A program made the position numbers and the translations under genes. A stretch of 64,000 nucleotides of DNA from JAAFIW01 sp031414805 (GTDB lineage Bacteria; Pseudomonadota; Gammaproteobacteria; Burkholderiales; Burkholderiaceae_C), in contig JANOQJ010000005.1 of the NCBI GenBank assembly GCA_031414805.1, positions 54,500 to 118,499 of the forward strand. Reading direction: 5' to 3'. Below the pieces are notes generated by a model. The model searched no databases, was not told the DNA's origin, and was given only the letters and a program-made list of their open reading frames with translations. Of this stretch, positions 16,488 to 25,149 are shown one piece after another. Positions within the stretch are counted from its first letter, which is position 1; each line of letters begins with the position of its first letter.

Positions 16488-17906
16488 TCACCGAAACCAC
16501 ACCACCGTCACCACCGCAAACAGTGGCAGCAGCACCGCCCCGGACCAGGCCATGTAGGCAAAAAAGCTGGGCATCTTCACGCCGCGTTCTTCGGCTACGG
16601 CCTTGACCATCAAGTTGGGCGCGTTGCCGATGTAAGTGACAGCGCCCATGAACACCGCGCCCGCTGAAATGGCGGCCAGGGTGGGGGCCAGCGTCGTCAT
16701 TAACTGCGCCGGGTCGCCGCCGGCGATGTTGAAGAAAACGAGGTAGGTGGGCGCGTTGTCCAGAAATGCGCTGAGCGCACCGGTGGCCCAAAAATACATG
16801 GCGGGGTTGGGTGTGCCGTCGGGCCGGGTCACGGCGGCTACCACCGCACCAAACGGGCCATCCACCCCGGCGCGCAGCATGGCAATGACCGGAATGATGG
16901 TGATGAAGATGCCCGCGAACAGTTTGGCTACTTCCAGCATGGGTGCCCAGGAAAACTGGTTGTCGTGGTGCACTTGCGCGGCGGTCAGCTTGAACGACAG
17001 CATCGCGATCAGCAGCAGACCGCCGTCGCGCACGAGGCCGGGCAGACCCACGGGCGTACCCATCACCTCAAACACCACGGGCGACTTCCACACGCCGCTG
17101 AGCAGCACCAGGCCCATCACAGCCAACAGGCCCAGGAAGTTCAGCTTGCCGTCAAAACCGATGCGTGGGTTGTCGGGCGTGGGGTCAACGGGCAGCAACT
17201 CTTCTTTGCGGTGAAAGTAAAAACGATCCAGCACATAAAAAATGGCTAGCAGGCTGGCCAGCATGAACAGGGTTTCGGGAAAGATGTGCTGCGCGGTCCA
17301 GAAAAAGCTCACACCTTTCAAAAACCCCAGAAACAGCGGCGGGTCGCCCAGCGGGGTGAGCGAGCCGCCCACATTGCCCACGATGAAGATGAAAAAAACG
17401 ACCACATGGGCTTTGTGCTGGCGGTTGTCGTTCGCACGAATGAGTGGACGAATCAACAGCATGCAAGCCCCTGTCGTGCCCATAAAGCTGGCCAGCACCG
17501 CGCCAATGGCCAGGATGGCCGTGTTCAAGCCGGGGCTGCCATGCAGGTTGCCGCGAATGTGAATACCACCGGCTACGGTGTACAGCGCGCCCAGCAAGAT
17601 GACAAACGGGATGTACTCGGCCAACAGCGCATGCACCAGACCCGCCGTGGCCAGATACGGGCCGTACAACCAGGCAAATGGCAACAGGAAAGCCGCCGCC
17701 CAAAACGCCGCGACCTTGCCGTAATGCTGGTGCCAGAAATGCGCCGCCACCAGCGGCAGCAGGGCAATGCACAACAAGATGGCTGCAAACGGCAGGCCCC
17801 AGGCGGCGGACAGGTTGGCACCGTCCAGGTCGGCGGCCACCGCCAGTTTCGGGGCCGCGAGGGCGCCCAGCAAGCAGCATCTGGCGAGGTTTTTGAACAG
17901 GGTCAT
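16488..17906 (-). CDS. Sodium:proton antiporter of the ion-transporter superfamily
   Basis: This 472-residue inner-membrane protein has about 12 hydrophobic segments and resembles NhaD/CitM/ArsB-type carriers. A signal-like start (about 1-24, ending KLAVAA) is followed by a WGLPFAAILLCIALLPLVAA helix. Family-like loops are FIVGNVGGSLTPLGDPPLFL (about 178-197) and GALSAFLDNAPTYLVFFNIA (about 395). The GNVGGSLTPLGDPPLF loop favours a Na+/H+ role. The ATG at 17906 is chosen because the frame upstream lies in the pncB 3' end. It follows pncB by 22 bases. Confidence 0.8.
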   Translation of the reverse strand: MTLFKNLARCCLLGALAAPKLAVAADLDGANLSAAWGLPFAAILLCIALLPLVAAHFWHQHYGKVAAFWAAAFLLPFAWLYGPYLATAGLVHALLAEYIPFVILLGALYTVAGGIHIRGNLHGSPGLNTAILAIGAVLASFMGTTGACMLLIRPLIRANDNRQHKAHVVVFFIFIVGNVGGSLTPLGDPPLFLGFLKGVSFFWTAQHIFPETLFMLASLLAIFYVLDRFYFHRKEELLPVDPTPDNPRIGFDGKLNFLGLLAVMGLVLLSGVWKSPVVFEVMGTPVGLPGLVRDGGLLLIAMLSFKLTAAQVHHDNQFSWAPMLEVAKLFAGIFITIIPVIAMLRAGVDGPFGAVVAAVTRPDGTPNPAMYFWATGALSAFLDNAPTYLVFFNIAGGDPAQLMTTLAPTLAAISAGAVFMGAVTYIGNAPNLMVKAVAEERGVKMPSFFAYMAWSGAVLLPLFAVVTVVWFR

Positions 17907-17928
17907 GCGGGCTGGCTGGATGGTTGGA

Positions 17929-19113
17929 TCAGGGACTGGCGATTTCAAACACCTGGCGCAGGTAGGCCAGGTATTTCTCGTCTTCGCACATGTTTTTAGA
18001 CGGCGTGTCCGACAGTTTGGCCACCGGCTGGCCGTTGGCGCGCACCATTTTGATGACGATTTGCAGCGGTACGTGGGCGGGCGGGTCGCCCAGGTCGTTG
18101 GTGAGGTTGGTGCCAATGCCAAAGGCCAGTTGGCAACGGCCGCGAAACTGCTGATACAGCTCGATGGTGCGTGGCACGGTCAGGCCGTCGCTGAAGATCA
18201 GGGTTTTGGTTTTGGGATCGACGCGGTTGTGCTGGTAGTGGGCCAGCATGCGCTCGCCCCAGTCAAACGGGTCGCCGCTGTCGTGGCGGGCACCGTCAAA
18301 CAGCTTGCAGAAATACAAATCAAAGTCGCGCAAAAAGGCGTTGATGCCATAGACATCAGACAACGCAATGCCCAGGTCGCCGCGGTATTCCTTGGCCCAC
18401 GACTCGAAGGCAAACACCTGGCTGTCGCGCAGCCGTGGCCCCAGCGACTGGCAGGCTTGCAGGTACTCGTGCGCCATGGTGCCCAGCGGGGTGAGGCCCA
18501 GCTTCATGGCAAACAGCACATTGCTGGTACCGGCAAACTGCTGGGTGCCCAAACGGGCGGAAAGTACTCGCAGCACCTCTTCATGCCAGGCTTTGGAAAA
18601 GCGCCGGCGGGTGCCGTAGTCGGCAATGCGCAGGGCGCTTAAATCGTCGGCCTGCAACTGCTTGATTTTTTCGTCCAACCGCCTGCGGCCTTCGGGGTAG
18701 TCGGGCACTTTTTGGGTGTTGCGAAAGTACACCTCGTTGACGATGGCCAGCACCGGAATCTCGAACAGGATGGTGTGCAGCCACGGCCCGCGAATCGCAA
18801 TGTCAATCTCGCCCGAGGGCAGCGCGGTGACGGTGATGTGCTTTTCATTCAGACGGAACAGGCCCAGAAACTCCACAAAATCACTCTTTATGAAGCGCAA
18901 GCTGCGCAGATACGCCAGCTCGGCATCGTAAAAATGCAGACCACACAAGGCACGGATTTCTTCGCGGATTTCGCTGGCAAACTTGGCCAGTTCAACACCC
19001 GGGTTGCGGCACTTGAACTTGTATTCCACCTGCGCACCGGGGAATTGGTGCAGCACCACTTGCATCATGGTGAATTTGTAGAGGTCGGTGTCGAGCAGGC
19101 TGGTGATGATCAT
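17929..19113 (-). CDS. pncB: Nicotinate phosphoribosyltransferase
   Basis: This 394-residue enzyme makes nicotinate mononucleotide from nicotinate, PRPP and ATP in NAD salvage. It has the canonical opening LLDTDLYKFTMMQVVLHQFP and the key block LFDGARHDSGDPFDWGERML (about 270-290), with the phosphorylated-type His in RHDSGDP. FGIGTNLTNDLG, the phosphate-binding loop, is near 345. The length matches the E. coli enzyme. It is the first gene of a two-gene unit with the antiporter. Confidence 0.93.
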   Translation of the reverse strand: MIITSLLDTDLYKFTMMQVVLHQFPGAQVEYKFKCRNPGVELAKFASEIREEIRALCGLHFYDAELAYLRSLRFIKSDFVEFLGLFRLNEKHITVTALPSGEIDIAIRGPWLHTILFEIPVLAIVNEVYFRNTQKVPDYPEGRRRLDEKIKQLQADDLSALRIADYGTRRRFSKAWHEEVLRVLSARLGTQQFAGTSNVLFAMKLGLTPLGTMAHEYLQACQSLGPRLRDSQVFAFESWAKEYRGDLGIALSDVYGINAFLRDFDLYFCKLFDGARHDSGDPFDWGERMLAHYQHNRVDPKTKTLIFSDGLTVPRTIELYQQFRGRCQLAFGIGTNLTNDLGDPPAHVPLQIVIKMVRANGQPVAKLSDTPSKNMCEDEKYLAYLRQVFEIASP

Positions 19114-19140
19114 GGTGGGCTCTGTCTGTTAAACGCGTTT

Positions 19141-19241
19141 TCCGTCATCCCCGCGCAGGCGGGGATCCAGGTGCGAGGTCTCCGAAGCACTGGGTTCTGC
19201 AAGACTCTGCGGTGGATTCCCGCCTGCGCGGGAATGACGGG
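19141..19241. repeat. Repeat B copy 2: bipartite palindrome
   Basis: Left half CCGTCATCCCCGCGCAGGCG and right half CCCGCCTGCGCGGGAATGAC enclose about 50 bases. It lies just upstream of pncB. Confidence 0.85.
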
Positions 19242-19282
19242 CTTTTGGGGTGTGTGGCCAACTTTTTTGACATTTTCGGCTT

Positions 19283-19330
19283 CTAGCCCTTGTGAATATT
19301 GCTCAAGCAGCTATGCAAATAATAGCAACT
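19283..19330 (+). repeat. Repeat A copy 9 (plus orientation)
   Basis: Contains CTAGCCCTTGTGAATATTGC, CTCAAGCAGCTATGC and AATAGCAAC. It abuts the 3' end of the nitroreductase gene. Confidence 0.9.
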
Positions 19331-19334
19331 GATA

Positions 19335-20054
19335 TCACTCGACCCACCGCGTGAACTGCGCCACTGGCTCGCGCGGCGTGTGAAAGCTGTTCACCAGCGC
19401 CGACTCATCCGCAAAGCCCAGCGCCATGCCACACACCAGCATCTCGTCAGGCCCCGCGCCAATGTGCGGCAGGATGATTTTGGCGAAACCGTTCCAGGCA
19501 GCTTGCGGGCAGGTGTGCAGGCCACGAGCCCTGGCGGCCACCATGATGCTTTGCAAAAACATGCCGTAGTCCACCAGGCTGCCGCGGCCCATCACGCGGT
19601 CCAGCGTGAACATCAGGCCCACGGGCGCGTCAAACAGTTTGTAGTTGCGCTGGTGCTGGGCGTGCATCTTGTCTTTGTCAGCTTTGGTAATACCGAGGAG
19701 ACCATAAAGACTCCACCCATTCTCACGCCGCCGGTCTATGTAGGGGCTGACCCATTTTTCGGGGTAGTAGTCGTATTCCTCTTTGTACTCGGCTGCCAGG
19801 GCCGGGTTGTCGCGCAGCGCGTCGTGGGCGGCGCAGACTTTTTGCACCAGGCCATCGCGGCTGGCACCTTGCAGCACATAGGTTTTCCAGGGCTGGGTGT
19901 TGGTGCCGCTGGCCGCGCGGCTGGCGACCTGCAAGATGCCTTCGATGGTTTCGCGTGGCACGGGGGTGGGCAAAAAGGCGCGGGCCGAAAAGCGGCTTTG
20001 AATGGCCGCGTCTACGCTTTCGGGGTCTTGAATGCGGGTGGAAACCTGGTTCAT
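19335..20054 (-). CDS. Nitroreductase-family flavoprotein
   Basis: This 239-residue protein fits the FMN-dependent nitroreductase family. The FMN-contacting start is AIQSRFSARAFLPTPVPRET (about 18-37), then SRAASGTNTQPWKTYVLQG. The second flavin-binding part is LPHIGAGPDEMLVCGMALGF with a C-terminal PVAQFTRWVE. The substrate is unknown. The ATG at 20054 overlaps the stop of the thioesterase gene as ATGA. It is the last gene of a three-gene coupled unit. Confidence 0.88.
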   Translation of the reverse strand: MNQVSTRIQDPESVDAAIQSRFSARAFLPTPVPRETIEGILQVASRAASGTNTQPWKTYVLQGASRDGLVQKVCAAHDALRDNPALAAEYKEEYDYYPEKWVSPYIDRRRENGWSLYGLLGITKADKDKMHAQHQRNYKLFDAPVGLMFTLDRVMGRGSLVDYGMFLQSIMVAARARGLHTCPQAAWNGFAKIILPHIGAGPDEMLVCGMALGFADESALVNSFHTPREPVAQFTRWVE

Positions 20055-20491
20055 TGGAGTTTTTCTAAAACGAGTTTGAGGTTGTGGGGCAGTGGCACCG
20101 GACGGCGGGTTTGCTTGTCTACATACACATGAACGAAGTGGCCTTGCGCAGCCGCAGTGGGCTGGTCTTGCGCAAACAGGCCCACCTCGTAGCGCACGCT
20201 GGAGGTGCCCAGGCGCGCCACGCGCAGACCGGCTTCTACTGTTTGCGGAAAGGCCAGCGGCGCAAAGTAGTTGCACTGCGTTTCGATCACCAGCCCAATC
20301 GTGTCGCCCTGGTGAATGTCCAAAACGCCCTGCTCGATCAAGTGGGCGTTCACAGCGGTGTCAAACCAGCTGTAGTAGATGACGTTGTTCACATGGCCGT
20401 AGGCATCGTTGTCCATCCAGCGGGTGCCGATGCTGCGAAAAAGCCGGTAGGCGCTGCGGGGTTCCGGCTGGGGTTTGAAGGGCTCGCTCAT
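20051..20491 (-). CDS. Acyl-CoA thioesterase, 4-hydroxybenzoyl-CoA type hotdog fold
   Basis: This 146-residue protein has the hotdog thioesterase signature TRWMDNDAYGHVNNVIYYSW (about 22-41), whose Asp is the catalytic type. The end of the central sheet, GHFVHVYVDKQTRRPVPLP, matches the family. It should hydrolyse acyl-CoA thioesters; chain preference is unknown. ATGA overlaps join it to the gene on both sides. Confidence 0.88.
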   Translation of the reverse strand: MSEPFKPQPEPRSAYRLFRSIGTRWMDNDAYGHVNNVIYYSWFDTAVNAHLIEQGVLDIHQGDTIGLVIETQCNYFAPLAFPQTVEAGLRVARLGTSSVRYEVGLFAQDQPTAAAQGHFVHVYVDKQTRRPVPLPHNLKLVLEKLQ

Positions 20492-21417
20492 GGGCGTTGA
20501 TTCTGCCAGCGGGCGTGGTACTGCAGCGCAATGGTGAAGGTGTTGATTTGAACCTGCACTGTGTCCTCGATGCGGGTGCCGTAGCCACCCGCCATGACAA
20601 AGGCCAGCGGAATGCGCCGTTGCCAGGCCCAGTCAAACACGCGGCGGTCGCGCGCTTCCAGTCCGTCAAACGTGAGCTTCAAGCGGCCCAGGCGGTCGCC
20701 TTCGTGCGGGTCGGCACCGGCCAGGTAAATCACCAGTTTGGGGGCGAAGCGGCGTTCCAGTTCGTCGAGTGCAGCTTCCAGTGCGTGAAGGTAATCGTCG
20801 TCGCCGCAGCCATCGGGCAAGTCCACGTCCAGGTCACTGGGTTCTTTGCGGAAGGGGAAATTTTTCTGGCCGTGCATCGACAGGGTGAACACGCTGTCGT
20901 CTTTGGCAAATACCGCGGCGGTGCCATTGCCCTGGTGCACGTCCAGGTCAATCACGGCCACCGGGAATGCGGTTCGGTGGACACGGGCGTGCTCGGCTTG
21001 CATGAGCCGGGCGCTCACCGCCGCGTCGTTGAACACGCAAAAGCCGCCGCCCTTGTCGGCGTACGCATGGTGTGTGCCGCCCGCAATGTTGGCTGCCACG
21101 CCCTGAACCAAGGCCGCGCGACACGCGCCAATCGTCGCACCCACCGAGCGTCGCGCCCGCTCGGCCATGGCGGTGCTCCACGGAAAGCCAATCTCGCGCA
21201 TGGCGCTGGGGCTGATGCTGCCGGAGGCAATCGCGGCGATGTAGTCGGGGGTGTGCGCCAGCGCGAGCTGACCGTCGGTGGCGGGTGGTGCCGGTTGCAG
21301 TGCAATCTGCGGCAACTCATGGGCCAGACGGTCACGCAGGATCTGGTACTTGGCCATGGGAAACCGGTGCCCAGGTGGCAGCGGCAGGACGAACTGATCG
21401 GCGTAGAAAACATGCAT
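20488..21417 (-). CDS. Histone deacetylase-family amidohydrolase
   Basis: This 309-residue zinc hydrolase belongs to the acetoin-utilisation/HDAC-like superfamily. The motif GGTHHAYADKGGGFCVFNDA carries the catalytic His pair; Zn ligands lie in IDLDVHQGNGTA (about 175-186) and in LAGADPHEGDRLGRLKLT. The C-terminus has FVMAGGY, the Tyr of the oxyanion hole. Substrates may be acetylated polyamines or lysine. I chose the ATG at 21417 (MHVFYADQFVLP), the usual family start. It heads a coupled operon with the thioesterase and nitroreductase. Confidence 0.88.
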   Translation of the reverse strand: MHVFYADQFVLPLPPGHRFPMAKYQILRDRLAHELPQIALQPAPPATDGQLALAHTPDYIAAIASGSISPSAMREIGFPWSTAMAERARRSVGATIGACRAALVQGVAANIAGGTHHAYADKGGGFCVFNDAAVSARLMQAEHARVHRTAFPVAVIDLDVHQGNGTAAVFAKDDSVFTLSMHGQKNFPFRKEPSDLDVDLPDGCGDDDYLHALEAALDELERRFAPKLVIYLAGADPHEGDRLGRLKLTFDGLEARDRRVFDWAWQRRIPLAFVMAGGYGTRIEDTVQVQINTFTIALQYHARWQNQRP

Positions 21418-21619
21418 TCGCCGATTGTGCGCAAGTGGCCACATAAATACTGCGCTGTCTACTTTTGGGTGACAGCAACTAATTTGGTGCATTGCAGCAA
21501 TTAACACTTGCAAAACTAAGGTGTAACCCTAAAATCAACACCTATGCTGCACTGCACAATTTCGTCGGGGCAGCTTCCTCGGGGCAGTTTTAGCCCCCTC
21601 TTTTTTACTGGAGAACCCT

Positions 21620-22189
21620 ATGCTGACCACTGAACAAATGATTGCCTCGCACAAAGCCAACATCGAAACCCTGTTTGGCCTGACCGCCAAAGCCTTCGAA
21701 GGCGTTGAGAAACTGGTTGAGCTGAACATGACTGCTTCTAAAGCCGCCATGACAGAAGCCGCGGGCACCGCCCAAGCCATGCTGAGCGTGAAAGACGCAC
21801 AAGAATTGATGGCCATGCAAGCCGGCATGCTGCAGCCATTGGCTGAAAAAACCGCTTCTTACAGCCGTCACCTGTATGACATCGCCTCCGGCACTGGCGC
21901 TGAGTTTGGTAAAGCCATGGAAGCCCAAGCCACTGAAGCCCAGCAGAAATTCATGGCCGTGGTCGACAACGCCACCAAAAATGCACCCGCTGGTTCCGAG
22001 TCAGCTGTTGCCGTGTTCAAAAGCGCGATTGCCGCTGGCAACAACGCCATGGAATCCGTACAGAAAGCCATGAAACAAGCCAGCGAAGTGGCCGAAGCCA
22101 ACTTCACCGCCGTCAGCAAAAGCGCCATGAACGCCGCTGAAACAGCCACCAGCACCGGCACTTCCAGCCGCAAGCGCGCAGCTGCTTAA
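21620..22189 (+). CDS. phaP: Phasin (polyhydroxyalkanoate granule protein)
   Basis: This 189-residue helical protein is a phasin that coats polyhydroxyalkanoate granules in the cytoplasm. It opens with TTEQMIASHKANIETLFGLT and EGVEKLVELNMTASKAAMTE, the standard phasin domain, and ends with a lysine/arginine tail (SRKRAAA). A GGAGAA ribosome site stands just upstream of the ATG. It is monocistronic, with a strong terminator at 22334-22364. Its presence implies that the host stores PHA. Confidence 0.92.
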   Translation: MLTTEQMIASHKANIETLFGLTAKAFEGVEKLVELNMTASKAAMTEAAGTAQAMLSVKDAQELMAMQAGMLQPLAEKTASYSRHLYDIASGTGAEFGKAMEAQATEAQQKFMAVVDNATKNAPAGSESAVAVFKSAIAAGNNAMESVQKAMKQASEVAEANFTAVSKSAMNAAETATSTGTSSRKRAAA

Positions 22190-22333
22190 TTGCGGAATTT
22201 CCCGTTTCAGCGTGCTGAAGAGGGAACTCAAATACGCATGGAGCCATCCACTCAGAGCTCTTGCAGGTGGCAAGAGTTCTTCAGTTGTCTCCTCGGATTC
22301 TTTCGATACCCCTGAAGGGTCAGGAATCCAGTT

Positions 22334-22364
22334 AAGGCCCAGTCTTCGGACTGGGCCTTTTTTT
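22334..22364 (+). terminator. Rho-independent terminator of the phasin gene
   Basis: A perfect GC-rich stem, AAGGCCCAGT facing ACTGGGCCTT with loop CTTCGG, then a run of seven T. It is about 145 bases after the stop. Confidence 0.93.
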
Positions 22365-22373
22365 GTTGGATCT

Positions 22374-22471
22374 GTCATTCCCGCGAAGGCGGGAATCCAC
22401 CTCAGAGCGCTGAAATAGCCCCCCAAACGGACGGTCCTCGCGCCTGGATCCCCGCCTGCGCGGGGATGACG
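22374..22471. repeat. Repeat B copy 3: bipartite palindrome
   Basis: Left half GTCATTCCCGCGAAGGCGGG and right half CCCCGCCTGCGCGGGGATGA. It lies between the phasin terminator and the Fur-box gene. Confidence 0.85.
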
Positions 22472-22495
22472 ATAGAAAAAGATTTTCTGTGCGCA

Positions 22496-22517
22496 ATTGC
22501 GAGTGATTCGCATTTGC
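22496..22517. promoter_or_regulatory. Fur box before the iron-binding protein gene
   Basis: Reads TTGCGAGTGATTCGCATT with flanking TTGC. It fits an interrupted palindrome of GCGA and TCGC arms, as seen in betaproteobacterial Fur sites. It lies 44 bases before the start codon of an Fe(III)-binding protein, which supports the reading. Confidence 0.65.
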
Positions 22518-22560
22518 TGTACAGTGCGTGCACCTCTACTTCAGCACTGACGGCACGCAT

Positions 22561-23601
22561 ATGTTTCCAAAATCCCTGGTTTGTCTTTCTACAGCACTCT
22601 TTTGTCTGGCGGCTTCGGCCCAGGAGCAGACGCTGAACCTGTACTCAGCCCGCCACTACAGCACCGACGAAGCGCTGTACGCCAACTTCACCAAAGCCAC
22701 CGGTATCAAGATCAACCGGGTCGACGCCGACGACGCGGGCATCCTGGCCCGCCTGAAAGCCGAGGGCAGCGCCTCGCCGGCCGACGTGATTTTGTTGGTT
22801 GACGCCGCGCGGCTGACCAAGGGCGACGCTGACGGCCTGTTTCAACCGATCAAGTCGAAACTGCTGGACGACGCCATTCCCCTGGCCTACCGCGCCAAAC
22901 CCGCTGCGGACGGTGGCACCGCGTGGTTTGGTTTTTCTACCCGGGCACGGGTGATCGTGTATGACAAAGTCAAGGTGAAAAAAGACGATGTGGACACCTA
23001 CGAAGAACTGGCCGAGCCTAAAAATAAGGGCAAGGTGTGCCTGCGCTCCGGCTCGCACCCCTACAACCTGTCGCTGTTTGGCGCGGTCCTGGAGCACACC
23101 GGAGAGGCTAAAACTGAAGAATGGCTCAAAGGCATCGTTGGCAACATGGCGCGTGACCCCAAAGGCGGCGATACCGACCAGATAAAAGGCGTGGCCTCCG
23201 GCGAATGCCAGATTGCCGTGACCAACACCTACTACATCGCCCGGCTGATGCGCTCCGCCAAGCCGGAAGACCAGGCGCTGATGGAAAAAGTGGGCGTGGT
23301 GTTTCCCAACCAGGCCTCGTGGGGCACGCACCTGAACATTGCCGGTGGCGCAGTCGCCAAACACGCGAAAAACCCGGCCAATGCTGTTCGGTTCATGGAG
23401 TACCTGGCCAGTGCCGAAGCGCAAAACTACTTTGCCAACGGCAACAACGAGTGGCCCACGGCCAAAGGCGTGCAGGTCACCAACCCGGCCTTGCAAGCCA
23501 TGAGCGGCGGCGCTTTCAAAAGTGAAACCATCCCGCTGGCTGCCGTGGGTGCCAACCAAGCCAAGGTGCAGCAGATGCTGGACAGGGTTAATTTCAAGTA
23601 A
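22561..23601 (+). CDS. Fe(III) ABC transporter periplasmic binding protein
   Basis: This 346-residue protein has a cleavable signal peptide (MFPKSLVCLSTALFCLAASA) and begins its mature part with the FbpA/FutA/IdiA pattern EQTLNLYSARHYSTDEALYA. Iron-ligand tyrosines appear in TNTYYIARLM (about 222-231), and SGSHPYNLSLFGAVLEHTGE is also family-like. It would deliver ferric iron to an ABC importer, but no permease or ATPase gene is adjacent. The ATG at 22561 gives a clean signal peptide. Iron control is likely through the upstream Fur-box-like site. Confidence 0.88.
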   Translation: MFPKSLVCLSTALFCLAASAQEQTLNLYSARHYSTDEALYANFTKATGIKINRVDADDAGILARLKAEGSASPADVILLVDAARLTKGDADGLFQPIKSKLLDDAIPLAYRAKPAADGGTAWFGFSTRARVIVYDKVKVKKDDVDTYEELAEPKNKGKVCLRSGSHPYNLSLFGAVLEHTGEAKTEEWLKGIVGNMARDPKGGDTDQIKGVASGECQIAVTNTYYIARLMRSAKPEDQALMEKVGVVFPNQASWGTHLNIAGGAVAKHAKNPANAVRFMEYLASAEAQNYFANGNNEWPTAKGVQVTNPALQAMSGGAFKSETIPLAAVGANQAKVQQMLDRVNFK

Positions 23602-23610
23602 AAAGAGCTT

Positions 23611-23658
23611 CCTGCCCTTGTAGATACTGCTCAAGCAGCTATCAAAACTATAGTGTTT
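23611..23658 (+). repeat. Repeat A copy 10 (plus orientation)
   Basis: Contains CTGCCCTTGTAGATACTGCT, CAAGCAGCTATCAAA and CTATAGTG. It lies just upstream of the LiuR-like operator. Confidence 0.9.
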
Positions 23659-23697
23659 CGATGCGCACCGCCTTCCGTCTCACGGCCCTGTAGATAA

Positions 23698-23713
23698 TTG
23701 ACGTTTACGTCAA
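23698..23713. promoter_or_regulatory. LiuR/MerR-like operator
   Basis: TTGACGTTTACGTCAA is a perfect TTGACG/CGTCAA palindrome with four central bases. It resembles the operator of LiuR-type MerR regulators of branched-chain amino acid catabolism, and it sits 20 bases before the ATG of an SDR that fits such a pathway. Confidence 0.6.
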
Positions 23714-23733
23714 CGTCACTTCAGGAGCATTTC

Positions 23734-24492
23734 ATGGACATCAGCGGAAAAGTATTCATCGTCACTGGCGGCGCATCAGGCCTGGGTGAGGGCACGGCGC
23801 GCATGCTGGCGGCCAACGGCGCCACGGTGGTCATTGCCGACATGCAGGCCGAAAAAGGCGAAGCCATCGCCAAAGAAATCGGCGGTGCGTTTGTCAAATG
23901 CGATGTGAGCCTGGAAGCCGACGGCCAGGCCGTGGTGGCCAAGGCCGTGGCGCTGGGCAAGCTGATGGGCTTGATTAACTGCGCCGGTATTGCCCCGGCC
24001 GAAAAAACGGTCGGCAAAAATGGCGCGCACAGCCTGAGCGTGTTCAGCAAATGCATCACCGTCAACCTGATCGGTAGCTTCAACATGATCCGCCTGGCCT
24101 CTGAGGCCATGGCCAAAAACGAGCCCGAAGCCACCGGCGAGCGCGGCGTGTTGATTTCCACCGCATCGGTTGCGGCTTACGACGGACAGATGGGCCAGGC
24201 GGCCTACTCGGCGTCCAAAGGCGGCATCGTCGGCATGACCCTGCCGATTGCGCGTGACCTGGCTCGTAACGGCATTCGTAACATGACCATTGCACCCGGC
24301 ATTTTTGGCACGCCCATGATGTTTGGCATGCCCCAAGCCGTGCAAAACGCCCTGGCCGCCAGCGTGCCCTTCCCGTCCCGCCTGGGCACGCCGGTGGACT
24401 ACGCCAAGCTGGCCAAGCACATCATTGAAAACGACATGCTGAATGGCGAGGTGATTCGCCTGGATGGCGCGATTCGGCTGGCTCCGAAGTAA
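23734..24492 (+). CDS. 3-hydroxyacyl-CoA dehydrogenase-like short-chain dehydrogenase (HSD10 type)
   Basis: This 252-residue SDR resembles 3-hydroxy-2-methylbutyryl-CoA dehydrogenase (HSD17B10), the enzyme of isoleucine breakdown. The coenzyme loop is VTGGASGLGEGTAR. The catalytic residues are in STASVAAYDGQMGQAAYSAS (Ser, Tyr) followed by KGG (Lys), and INCAGIAPAE is the NNAG-type motif. The end VIRLDGAIRLAPK is typical of HSD10-like proteins. The ATG at 23734 has AGGAGC upstream. A LiuR-like operator before it fits a branched-chain role (inference). Confidence 0.85.
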   Translation: MDISGKVFIVTGGASGLGEGTARMLAANGATVVIADMQAEKGEAIAKEIGGAFVKCDVSLEADGQAVVAKAVALGKLMGLINCAGIAPAEKTVGKNGAHSLSVFSKCITVNLIGSFNMIRLASEAMAKNEPEATGERGVLISTASVAAYDGQMGQAAYSASKGGIVGMTLPIARDLARNGIRNMTIAPGIFGTPMMFGMPQAVQNALAASVPFPSRLGTPVDYAKLAKHIIENDMLNGEVIRLDGAIRLAPK

Positions 24493-24499
24493 GTTTTTT

Positions 24500-24557
24500 A
24501 CTACAAATTTTGTAGCTGCTTGAGCAGTATTTACAAGGGCTGGTGGCCTGTTTGGCA
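24500..24557 (-). repeat. Repeat A copy 11 (minus orientation)
   Basis: Contains TGTAGCTGCTTGAGCAGTAT, ACAAGGGCTGGTGGCCTG and TTTGGC, a long well-kept copy after the SDR stop. Confidence 0.9.
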
Positions 24558-24710
24558 GCTAAATCCTGACGGTATGCCAAAGCCCAAGCCTGGTTCAGCA
24601 TCGCCACCCATACAGGCTGTTTCATGGTGAAGGCCCAGCGCGGCTTTCGACTATCACACGGGCTTGACTGACACGCTGCAACACCGTTTGCACATCAACG
24701 ATGCACCGCT

Positions 24711-25028
24711 TTATTCGGGCGTGTTCGGGTCATTGTCATTGCCGCCTGCTTCCAAAGCTTGTCGCTCCAACTCTTCGTCGGTCAAGGGATTTGCCGCCAG
24801 GGCAGCTTGGTTTTCAGCACGTGATTGCATTGCTGCTTGCCACCCTGCCTCTTCTTCCTCAGGAGTCATGACCGCAGAGGCGATTTCTTCCTCAATTTGT
24901 TCGTCTTCGGTCAAAACAGGTTGCGCCTGTTTGCCTGGAGCTGCTTGCCCATCTAGCAACGCAGCAAAGTCACCATTTTTGGGTTCCACATCACTCTCCT
25001 TGAAAAAAGCCGATTTTGTGAAGGCCAT
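24711..25028 (-). CDS. Small acidic protein of unknown function
   Basis: This 105-residue protein is highly acidic and Glu/Gln-rich (VLTEDEQIEEEIASAVMTPE, then NPLTDEELERQALEAGGNDN). It has no membrane segment or signal peptide. I do not recognise the family. The ATG at 25028 (MAFTKSAFFKESDVEPKNGD) is the first natural start; the longer frame upstream is not protein-like. It is divergent from the gamma-glutamyltransferase gene, so both share the short region 25029-25149. Confidence 0.55.
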   Translation of the reverse strand: MAFTKSAFFKESDVEPKNGDFAALLDGQAAPGKQAQPVLTEDEQIEEEIASAVMTPEEEEAGWQAAMQSRAENQAALAANPLTDEELERQALEAGGNDNDPNTPE

Positions 25029-25149
25029 TTGAGTTACGCAAGACCCAATTGGTCGTTTGATTGTGCCTCCGGCAGGGGTCGCCCTAACAGGCGACCGCCA
25101 TGGGTTTAGCATCGCCTCGTTCCACCCCGCAACCCTACCCGGAGCCGCT

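Noticed and set aside
22645..23634. 329-codon open frame opposite the iron-binding protein
   Set aside because: It is an antisense shadow: the plus-strand gene has a signal peptide and family motifs throughout.
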